Shown piece after piece: positions 56,038-64,000 of a stretch of DNA of 64,000 nt. The notes beneath the pieces were generated by a model, which saw nothing but the letters and a program-made list of their open reading frames with translations, did no database searches and was not told the DNA's origin. Position numbers and translations under genes: made by a program. The stretch covers positions 248,001 to 312,000 of the forward strand of contig CAVRVW010000001.1 in assembly GCA_963724695.1 (NCBI GenBank). Reading direction: 5' to 3'. How positions within the stretch are numbered: position 1 is the first letter of the stretch; each line of letters opens with the position of its first letter. The DNA is from CAVQFD01 sp963724695. Its GTDB lineage: Bacteria; Acidobacteriota; Vicinamibacteria; Vicinamibacterales; CAVVIG01.

Positions 56038-57343
56038 CTACGACCGAACCTGCTCGTCGACGAGATCCTCAGGCGGTGGATCGCATCTCGCCGCCCACGC
56101 GACCAGCGGCGCCACCGACGCCGGGCGCTCGTCGGGTGCCACGCGCAGGGCGCTCCGCAGGAATTCGTAGAGCTCCGTGCTGATGCCCTCTCCGATCTCG
56201 CTGGCGGGTGGCAACTGCATCGTCAGCTTCTCCTGCACGAGCTCGAAGATGGAGGTCGCCTTGAACAGGTGCTGACCCGTGAGCAGATTCGTACGCGAGG
56301 CAGCCGAGTGCGTAGACGTCGGTCCTGCGGTCGAGCGCGCCGCCGGACAGCTGTTCCGGCGCCATGAACGCGGGCGTGCCCATCACCAGGTGGTCTGCGG
56401 TTCTGGTGTGATCGTCCGGGCGGAACGCAGGCACGGCGAGTCCGAAGTCGGTGAGCTTGACGTCGCCGTGGCGAGTGATCATCACGTTGCCGGGTTTCAG
56501 GTCTCGGTGCACGAGCCCACGGTGGTGGACGTACTCGAGCGCGCGCGCAAGCTGCCCCAGAATCGGCCGCACTCGCGACTCGGCCAGCCGGCCGCGCGCA
56601 CGGACCAGCCGCTGGAGATCGACGCCCTCACAGAGCTCCATCACGAGGAAGTAGGTGTGGTACGCCGGGAACAGCCGCTTCAGGTGCGCGATGTTTTCAT
56701 GGTCCAGGCCCTGAAGGATCTCCGCCTCCTGACGGAAGCGCGCAAGCGCGCCGGCGTCGTAGATCAGCCGGTAGCTCATCATCTTGAGCGCCACCAGTTC
56801 GCCGGTCGACTGGTCCTCCGCCCGGTACACGACGGACATGCCGCCGCGCCCGACGCAGCGAAGGATCCGGAATCCTTCCACCTGCTTGTCGCCGAACCCG
56901 TCGTGCGCACCCTGCCCCAGTCGATCCGCGACGAGTTCGGTGAGCACCATGCCGAGCTCGAGATGACGCGCGGCCAGCTGGTCGAACGCGGCGGTCGGCA
57001 CGAGCAGCGCCCGAACGGGTGAATCGGCGATGACGGTCGCGCTTCGTGGTTCGCGCGTGACGAGCGCCATCTCGCCCACGACATCACCGCTCGTGAAGCG
57101 ACCGATGCAGCGATCCTCGCCGTCCTGGCCCCGAAGCAGCGCCCGCGCTGTGCCTTCGAGCAGAATCAGCAGACCCTCCGCCGGGTCGCCCTGCGTCATC
57201 AACGCGTCTCCCGGCTGGAACGAGCGCTCTGTCGCCGCCGCCAGGAGGTCCTGCAAGGCGAGTGGAGACAGCGTCGTCAAGGCCCGGCAGTTGCGGAGCA
57301 AGCTCCAGACCTGCGGGTTCGCATCAGGAGGAGACACACCCAC
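56038..57343 (-). CDS. Ser/Thr protein kinase with N-terminal cyclic-nucleotide-binding domain
   Basis: About 435 residues, one frame break near 56280. Residues 10-140 form a CRP-like cNMP-binding domain: GDALMTQGDPAEGLLILLEG and the phosphate cassette GDVVGEMALVTREPRSATV with Glu and Arg in place. The kinase domain has the glycine loop RCVGRGGMSVVYRAED, the Lys in ELVALKMM, HRDLKPGNVMI, KLTDFGLAVP and FMAPEQLSGGALD. All catalytic residues are present. There is no transmembrane helix, so it is a cytosolic kinase potentially gated by cAMP or cGMP. A large class III cyclase is encoded 4.7 kb downstream. Confidence 0.9.
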
Positions 57344-57509
57344 GTCGCGGCCAGGCGCCCATGCGCATCCGGCGCGCCCGCCACGGTGTCGGCGCGCGAA
57401 TTGTCCGCGGGACGCCCCGGTTCATTTCCGCGCATGGTCAATCACCGCTGGCGATCGTAACAGACGCCACGGTGACGCGCTGACGTCGCTCGCGCAACCG
57501 GACGGGGGA

Positions 57510-58694
57510 CTATGGCTGGCGGCACGCCGGTTGCGGGACGCCGGGCGGCGTCAGGACCATTTGCCAGACCTGCGCGCGCCGCGAGCGGACGAAGCCGGCC
57601 GACGTCAGCAGATAGAACTCGAACATCCGCTTGAAGCGCCCGCCGAGCAGGCTGCCGTAGCGTCCCTGCAGGCTGGGCCACGCCTGCTGGAAACGCGTGT
57701 GCCACTCCATCAGCGTGCGGTCGTAGTCGGTCCCGATGTTGTGGGCATCGTCGAGCACGAACAATCCGTCGATGCCACGGCCGATTTGCGCGATCGACGG
57801 CAGGTTGACCAGGGGAAAGATGTACTTGTCGAGGAAGCGACCGCCGCGGTACTCGGTCCGGCACACACCAATCGAATGCACGAGCGCGTAGCCGCCGTCG
57901 GCCAGCCTGGACCGGACGACTTCGAAAAAGCGACGGTGGTTCCGATGGCCAACATGCTCCAGGCACCCTATCGACACCACGCGGTCAAACGTGCCGCGTG
58001 ACATCGCGGTAGTCCTCGACGCGCAGCTCCACCGGCAACCCGGCGGCGCGCGCCGTTCCGAGCGCCGCCTGCTCGCGCGACAGGGTGACGCCGGTCACGG
58101 ACGACGCCGTAGCGCTCGGCGGCGAACCTGGCAAACCCACCCCAGCCGCAGCCGATGTCGAGGACCCGCATTCCCGGCTCCAGCGTCAGCTTGCGGCACA
58201 CAAGATCGAGCTTGGCCTCCTGCGCTTCCTCCAGGGTACGCGCGCCGCCGCGCCAGTAGGCGCAGGTGTACGCCATGTAGCCGCGTGTCGAGCATCGCCT
58301 CGAACAGGTCGTTGCCGAGGTCGTAGTGCGGCGCCACATCGCGGCGCACCCTGCGGCGTGTCTGCCGGGTGACGATCCGTGCGATGAGCGCGTTGACCAG
58401 GTCGACCGGTCGAGGAGCGACTCGGTCGAGTTCAGCGGCAAAGAGGCGCGACGCGAGTTCGTCGAGCCGATCGCAATCCCAGTCGCCGTCCATGTACGAC
58501 TCGCCGAAACCGAGCTCGGCGTCCGCGAGCACTCGGGCGAAGAAACGTTCGTCGTGCACGCGAATGTCCCACGGACGCCGGCCGCCGACCCGGACGTCTG
58601 CCCGCGCCAGGATCGCTTCGACGGTGAACTGGCGGCTCCGGCGGAACATCGCGCGGGACAGCGGGAGCGATCGGACAGTCTCGATGTGCCGCAT
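57510..58694 (-). CDS. cfa: Cyclopropane-fatty-acyl-phospholipid synthase family protein (frame breaks)
   Basis: About 395 residues. The N-terminal region RPWDIRVHDERFFARVLADA, ELGFGESYMDGDWDCDRLDE is typical of Cfa. The SAM motif VLDIGCGWGGFARFAAERYG follows after frame corrections near 58270 and 58100, and then DRVVSIGCLEHVGHRNHRRF, YIFPLVNLPSIAQIGRGIDG, FVLDDAHNIGTDYDRTLMEW. It methylenates unsaturated acyl chains of membrane lipids. The ATG at 58694 overlaps the spacing to the desaturase stop (58697); the two enzymes could act in sequence on the same lipids. Confidence 0.9.
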
Positions 58695-58696
58695 CG

Positions 58697-59622
58697 TCAG
58701 GTCGGTTGGAGCCGCTCGCGCCTGGCGCGGGCGATCACTTCGGGCGACGTGCGCTTCAGGTCCCGACGCCAGGCGGACGGCCGCGAGCGCGCAGACCAGC
58801 CATTTCGTCGGATCGTAGTCGCGCCACCGGATGCCGTTCCGGAAGTCAGACGGAAACCGGTGATGAAAGTTGTGGTAGCCCTCGCCCATGGTCAGCAGCG
58901 CGACGAAGCGCGTTGTCTCGCGCTGACGTCGCGTGCGAATACGGCCGCCGGCCGAAGCGGTGGGCCACGGAGTTGATGGCAAACGTCGAGTGATACTGCA
59001 CGACGAGTCGGATGCAGCCCGCCCAGAGGAAGGCGCCCAGCGGGTCGCCCCAGGCAAGGCCGATGAGCGCCGGAACGACGCCTGCCATCACCGATCGCAA
59101 TCGGCGGGTACCACTCGTGCTGGAACACGACGAGCCGGTCGCCCTCGAGATCACGCACGTTCGAGTAGTCGTGCGGACGCGTCGCGGCGAAGCACCCACC
59201 CGACGTGCGACCACCAGAGACCTTGCCGTGCGTCGTACGGGTCTTCGTCTCGATCGGTATGCGCATGGTGCCGCCGATGATCGGACGCCCACGTGAGCGC
59301 GGAATTCTGCACCGCGGCCGCGCCAAACAGCAGATAGAAGGCGGAGACGAGTCGAGAACAGCGGTAGCTGCGATGGGCGAAAAGCCGGTGGTAGCCGCCG
59401 GTAATCGACAGGCCTGAGCACCAGTACCAAATGAATCCCAGCGCGACGCTCAGCCAGGCCGGCGGGTGCACGGTGGACCACACGAGCGCAGCCGCTCCCG
59501 CAAGGTGCACGGCCGTCAGGAACCCGGTGTTCAGGCAGTTCGGCGGTGACTGCGGGCGGAAGCTGGTCCGAACGGCCTGCGAGTGCCGTCGGACGTCGAC
59601 GCTCGGGCGGCTGAACCGTCAC
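58697..59622 (-). CDS. Acyl-lipid/acyl-CoA delta-9-type desaturase (frame breaks)
   Basis: About 308 residues. The three histidine boxes of membrane di-iron desaturases are HRLFAH (first), HRRHHAHTD (second) and GYHNFHHRFP (third), with hydrophobic helices VALGFIWYWCSG and YLLFGAAAVQNSALTW. The start is likely GTG at 59622, overlapping the UbiA stop. A GGG for GG near 58757 hides the true stop: correcting it gives LKRTSPEVIARARRERLQPT and TGA at 58697, directly before the cfa ATG. It introduces a double bond that Cfa can then modify. Confidence 0.88.
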
Positions 59623-60734
59623 TGGGTTCTCGGAATGCCGGCGGAGAGTCTTCTCTCGTCCGCAGGGCGAACGACGGAACGGAGGGCAAGCGCCGCCCAC
59701 CGCGCGACCAACGAGCTGCAGCCGAACAGGAGCAGCGCGAGGGCATTGAGCAACAGCAGAACGACGAGCGTCAGGATGCTCAGATGCCCGACGAAGGCAA
59801 CGAATGGAGCCATCATCAGCAGGTAGAGTTGCAGCCGCCACGCGCGGTCCCAGGACAGTCCGCGTGGACGCACGACCGCGGGCTGCAGCACCACGGCGAA
59901 GAAATTGAGTGCGCCGACGGCGAGTCGCGGTGATCACCCAGCCGGTCTGCGCAGTACCCGAAATCGTTGCGAAGGACAAGCGCCGTGCTGGTGGCGATCA
60001 GGGCTGCCAGGACGACTGACGCAAACACCGCAAGCGCCCGGGGTACATAGGCGTCATCGGCGTCAGGCGCGCGGCGCGCCCCGAGGACGATCGCGGTCGT
60101 GCGGGCCCCGGTCGAGAAGTCGTTGGCAAGGTCGCGCAGGCTGCCGTGGACGCCGTTGAACAGCAGCGTGAAAACCGCGACGTAGACCGCCACTGTCCAG
60201 GCAAGGACACCGGGTGCCTCACCTAACGCCAGAGGCGCATAGATGGCCAGGCTGCCCCAGGCGCACCCTTGAATCGCATCGGTCAGCGGAGGGAAGTAGC
60301 AGCGCTTGCCCCAGAGGTTGTACGCACCCATCAGCGCAAAGCCTCCGAGGAGCGTCGCGTACGCTCGGCCACGATCCTCCGAGCAGCGATCGTGAGGAGG
60401 ACCGCGACGACGGGCTGGACCAAGGCAATCAGCAGCGCCTGCCATGGCTGGATGGCGCCGCTCACGAGCGGGTCTCCCGATCGCTGCGGCTGAGTGCGAT
60501 CGATTGGCAGGTCGATCACATCGTTGAGAACGTAGGTGTAAACGTGGAAGGCCACGATCACCCCGAGTAGTACGCTCGAACTCTCCGAGCGCCAAGTCTC
60601 GACCGAACGCTTGCAGCGCCCAACAGCGCCCACACAGCCGTAAAGAACAGCTGGTGCAGACGGACGAATCGGTCGACGATCAGCACCCCGGTCCACGCGC
60701 GGTGCAATGTGTGCACCACGCGATCGTTAAACAC
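59619..60734 (-). CDS. UbiA-family prenyltransferase (frame breaks)
   Basis: An integral membrane protein of about 370 residues. The first Asp-rich motif is LNDVIDLPIDRTQPQRSGDP and the second SLRDLANDFSTGARTTAIVL, the two diphosphate-binding sites of UbiA prenyltransferases. Helices are DRFVRLHQLFFTAVWALLGA, LLGVIVAFHVYTYV and AWTVAVYVAVFTLLFNGVHG. It starts with GTG at 60734, overlapping the CruF-like stop by 8 bases. The C-terminal extension (QLYLLMMAPFVAFVGHLSIL) carries extra helices. The acceptor could be a carotenoid, quinone or other lipid; context suggests an isoprenoid or carotenoid lipid. Confidence 0.8.
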
Positions 60735-61873
60735 GCGGATTCGCCTCATTCTCACTCTCCGGACGCCTGACGCCGGCCGACGTGGACCCGCGCATCATGA
60801 GAGTCGCAATCGTGGCCGACACAATCCAGATCGCCGCAATCGAGGCCTTCGGCTGGAGGACGAGAGCCACCAGACAGAACGTCAAGACGGCCAGTTGGGG
60901 CATGGCGGCGATCCACTGCATGCTGGGATACGGCTCGGCGCCTTCCGAAAAGCAGCGCGAGCGCGAGAGCGATCAGGATCATCCCGCTCATCGTGGAGAA
61001 CTGCCAGGCTCTCGGCACGTCGATGGTCCTCACGAAGGACGATCACCGCCTCGTGACCATGCACCAGTAACAGGTCGACGACGACTTTGAGCGGAAGCAG
61101 AAGGACAAAGAGCAGCAGCAGCGCTCCGCCGTAGCCGAGCAAACCAAACCGGTGGTTGGCTGGCGAGAGAATCCCTCCGGTACCGTCGTCTTCCAGTCGC
61201 AGCAAAAAGGTAAACGTGAAGACGGTCAGAAACCAGCCGGCGTAGTTGACCAGCGGCACGCCGAACCAGTAACCGGGATGCACTTCGTCGGTGAACCAGG
61301 TCCAGAGATTGATGACATCAAGGCCGCTCGAGCGGGGATCCAGTGCGCCGGGCCGCACCATTGGGTCGTGCTCACGACCGGGTCCATGACGGCAAACAGA
61401 TTCACCATGAGCAGGGCGCTGATGCTGGCGGCGGCAAGCGCTGTCCGCACGTTCCTCGACCCTTCAGTCGGATCACGGAGACCCGAAGGAACCAGAAGAG
61501 AAGAGCGGCCTCGAGCGCCACCACCGGGAAAGGCACCTCCCAGCTGTCCTGCGGCGTCGCGGCACGACATCGGATCGATTTCAGCCGGGAATCCAGCTGA
61601 AGCGATCGAGCAGAAGAATCGCGAGGAAGTCAGGGCTGAGCCGGTGTGCCACCCCACGGATTGAAGGACAGCGGAAAGAACCGCGAATACTGGTACCTGC
61701 CGAGCCGAAGCGCAAGAGACTCGCCCAGCCACCAGAAGACGGTCGCGAGCAAGAAAATGAAGACGTTGTATCGTTCTCAGCTTCGATGGTTTCAGCACCC
61801 AGCGGAGCGAGATCAACCACACGATGCACGCCACCACCGAGAACACCCATACGGCCGCTTCTTCAATGGGCAT
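60727..61873 (-). CDS. CruF-like carotenoid biosynthesis membrane protein (frame breaks)
   Basis: Corrected length is about 380 residues with seven or more helices. Key segments are VWVFSVVACIVWLISLRWVL, FIFLLATVFWWLGESLALRL with GRYQYSRFFPLSFNPWG, and TWFTDEVHPGYWFGVPLVNY followed by AGWFLTVFTFTFLLRL. The Glu before LGRYQY and the Trp/Tyr-GVP-N-GW pattern match CruF/DUF422 hydratases as I know them. The frame changes near 61650, 61500, 61350 and 61000. It heads the lipid/isoprenoid operon. CruF hydrates psi-ends of carotenoids; a UbiA-type lycopene elongase partner is known for C50 pigments in archaea. Confidence 0.65.
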
Positions 61874-62002
61874 GGTGGCGCGCTTTTCCGTACGGCTCAT
61901 CGACGACCGCGGTAATCTACCACAACGATGCAGCAGCCGATGGTCCCTGCCACGGAGTGCGCCGCGACGACGACCGCGAGCGCGAGCCGCGTGGCACCCG
62001 GA

Positions 62003-64000
62003 ATGAACGCGATCTCGTCGGAGGCGCGGCGGCGATGGCCGTGAGGATTCGGACGATCTGTCGCTCGACGCTTTCGTGCCGGCTCTCATCCGTCGACGGA
62101 TTGCGCTCAGCCTCTGCGCCGCCGACCGCACCTGTCGTGGAGTGCGTTCCGGCGGCGCTCATGCTTGCCGACCTGTCCGGTTTCTCTGCGGCGGCCGAGA
62201 CACTCGCCGTGCGCGGCGCACGCGGCGCTGAAGACCTCAAGGATCTGCTGAACCAGTTCTTCGGCTGCCTCGTCGAGGCGGTGCACCGTCACGGAGGCCA
62301 GGTCCTCAAGTTTCCCGGCGATGCGACGCTCGCGGTGTGGCCGCCGAACGAGGAGGGGGTCGAGTCCGCGGTGCGTCACGCCACGCAGTGCGCCCTTGAA
62401 GCCCAGCACGCCATTCGAGCACACACACCGGGGCTTCGCCTCGACATGCGCGCGGGCGTGGGTGTCGGCAGCAGTGTGGGCCGCCAGCGTCGGTGGCGTC
62501 GATGGGAGATGGGAGCTTCTGGTGACAGGAGATCCGCTGACGCAAGCGGTCCAGTCCCTCTCCGTTGCCAACCCGGGCGAGGTGGTGGTGTCGTCGAGGC
62601 GTCTATCAGCAGCTTGCACCATTGCACAGACCAGCGGCTGGCCGATGGGATGGTTCGCGTCGAATTCGTGACGCCGCTTCCCTCCTCTTCATCACCCGAC
62701 CCCTTCCCTCTGGGGCCGAAGCGGACGGCCCATCTTCGAGCGTACGTGTCCGCGCGCGATTCAAGCCTGGCTCGATGCCGGGCACACCAACTGGCTGGCC
62801 GAGTTCCGCCGCGTCAGCGTGCTCTTCATCAATCTTGGACGGCTCGAGTGTGGCGACGACGAGGCGCTCGCCCAGTTGCAGCGCGCGATTGTCGCGGTCC
62901 AGACCGCCACGTATCGCTACGGCGGCAGCATCAATCAGCTGGTCGCCGACGACAAGGGCACGGTCGTCGTCTGCGGCTGGGGACTTGCTCTCCACGCGCA
63001 TGCGGACGATCCGGTCCGCGCCGTGCGAGCGGCGTTTGAACTTCGCAGCCACCTGAAGGAGCTCGGCTACGACGGAGCGTTCGGACTGGCCACTGGTGAG
63101 GTGTTCACGGGGTTACGTGGAAATCGTCAGCGATGCGAGTACGCCATGATCGGCGATGTCGTCAATGTCGCCGCGCGCTTGATGCACGCCGCTGGCGAGC
63201 GACATTCTCTGCGATCTCGCTTCCTGCGAAGGCGCCTCCAGCCGGTTCCAGTTTGAGTCGCTGGACCCGATTGCGGTGAAGGGCCGCCAACGGCCGGTCG
63301 CGGTCTATCGACCGATCAGCGTCTCGACCGGCTCGCCGACCGACATCGTCGGCCGCAGTCCGGCGAGCGGCGGGCGCTCCGCGAACGGCTCGAGACGCTG
63401 GTCCGCGAGGACCGTGGCGGCGTCGTCATCCTGGAGGGCGATGCGGGCATCGGCAAGAGCCGGCTTGTGGCCGATGGTCGTCGAGCGGGCAGTCGCGCGC
63501 GGGGCCCGTGCGATTGTGGCGGCCGGCGACGACATCGAGCGTTCGGCCCCCTACCACGTCTGGCGCAAGGTGTTCGATAACCTCCTGGGCGTCGAGGAGA
63601 TGGACGGCCGCAAAAGCGTTGAGCGGCGGGTCCTCGCGATGCTGGAGTCCAACGCGGAGCTGTTGCCGTTCGCACCACTGCTCAACCCGGTGATCGGGTT
63701 GAATCTTCCAGAGACCGAACGGTCGCGGCTCGTCCCGCCCCGCGGTCGGTCCGTGCTCACGCGGGACCTGCTCGTCCAGTTGTTTCAGAGCACCACAGGC
63801 GGGCACCCGACGCTCCTCGTGCTCGAAGAGGCTCATTGGTTCGACTCCGCTTCCTGGGCGCTCGCGCTGGGGATCCAGCGCGAGGTGCGGGAGATCCTGC
63901 TGCTCATCGCCATGCGGCCGGTCAGCCAGGCCGAGAGACCGCCCGAACTCGTGGAGTTGAGTGCGCTGGAAGATACGCTCCTGCTGAAGCTCGACGGCCT
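62003..64000 (+). CDS. Tandem class III cyclase/AAA ATPase, soluble adenylyl cyclase-like (partial, frame breaks)
   Basis: Domain order is that of soluble adenylyl cyclase (ADCY10). An N-terminal DDLSLDAFVPALIRRRIA leads to cyclase domain 1: ALMLADLSGFSAAAETLAVR, with HGGQVLKFPGDATLAVWPPN. Domain 2 follows near 62819: VLFINLGRLECGDDEALAQL, GGSINQLVADDKGTVVVCGW, GEVFTGLRGNRQRCEYAMIG and GDVVNVAARLMHAAG. An ATPase with P-loop DAGIGKSRL-like sequence in another frame (near 63450) continues to the window end. Metal Asp is present in domain 1 (ADLSGF) but Asn in domain 2 (INLGRL), as expected for a pseudo-symmetric pair. The start is uncertain; ATG 62003 is a guess. Confidence 0.75.

Overview
This is a GC-rich chromosomal window from a diderm bacterium. 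LpxC, a Kdo hydroxylase-like enzyme, lipoprotein signals and c-type cytochromes indicate a Gram-negative envelope with lipid A. The dprA-topA-trmFO-xerC cluster, paired quinoproteins and many Ser/Thr-kinase, cyclase and sigma-54 regulators suggest Acidobacteriota, perhaps Vicinamibacteria; that placement is inference from content. Many conserved housekeeping genes (nadD, rsfS, uvrA, lysA, tmk, ntrC-type and others) carry single-base frame breaks, often in short G or C runs. The best reading is residual indel errors in a long-read or metagenomic assembly, so broken genes are annotated as one locus each.

Layout. 1-1.6 kb: end of a histidine kinase and its NtrC-type partner. 1.7-7.6 kb (minus): dprA-topA-trmFO-xerC. 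7.9-9.0 kb: two small exported proteins. 9.1-12.6 kb (plus): rplU-rpmA-obgE-nadD-rsfS-comF. 12.6-14.5 kb (minus): lysA-tmk. 14.5-17.1 kb: ECF sigma factor, STAS protein, small protein, radical SAM protein. 17.1-26.8 kb: lpxC, uvrA, an amino-acid permease, a beta-propeller, an HNH nuclease, an NlpC/P60 lipoprotein, a putative metallopeptidase and a transglycosylase. 26.8-32.5 kb (minus): an operon of peptide-type ABC transporter genes with an HOGA1-like aldolase and an AGXT-like aminotransferase.

32.7-40.3 kb is the most unusual part. A GG-N10-GC sigma-54-type promoter precedes a small helix-turn-helix protein and a secreted subtilase whose C-terminus holds about 12 copies of an IIWGQ repeat. 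A terminator follows, then a nine-codon ORF with a strong ribosome binding site that encodes MRTLIVWGS, echoing the repeat. Next come a membrane HD-GYP protein, a TPR plus sigma-54 activator, and a convergent second copy of the helix-turn-helix protein. Base composition drops sharply after the subtilase and rises again inside the activator gene. I propose this as one self-regulated module.

40.5-44.2 kb: an NRAMP metal transporter, a universal stress protein, and an ECF sigma operon with an exported protein. 44.2-51.8 kb: a Kdo hydroxylase-like gene, two quinoprotein dehydrogenases, a diheme cytochrome c and a quinoprotein-like propeller. 51.9-57.3 kb: two GAF/GGDEF-type proteins and a Ser/Thr kinase with a cyclic-nucleotide-binding domain. 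57.5-61.9 kb: a lipid/isoprenoid operon (CruF-like, UbiA-like, desaturase, Cfa). 62-64 kb: a tandem-cyclase/ATPase protein like soluble adenylyl cyclase, cut by the window edge. Degenerate short tandem repeats and GGGTCC palindromes occupy several intergenic gaps. I saw no rRNA, tRNA, CRISPR array or insertion sequence.
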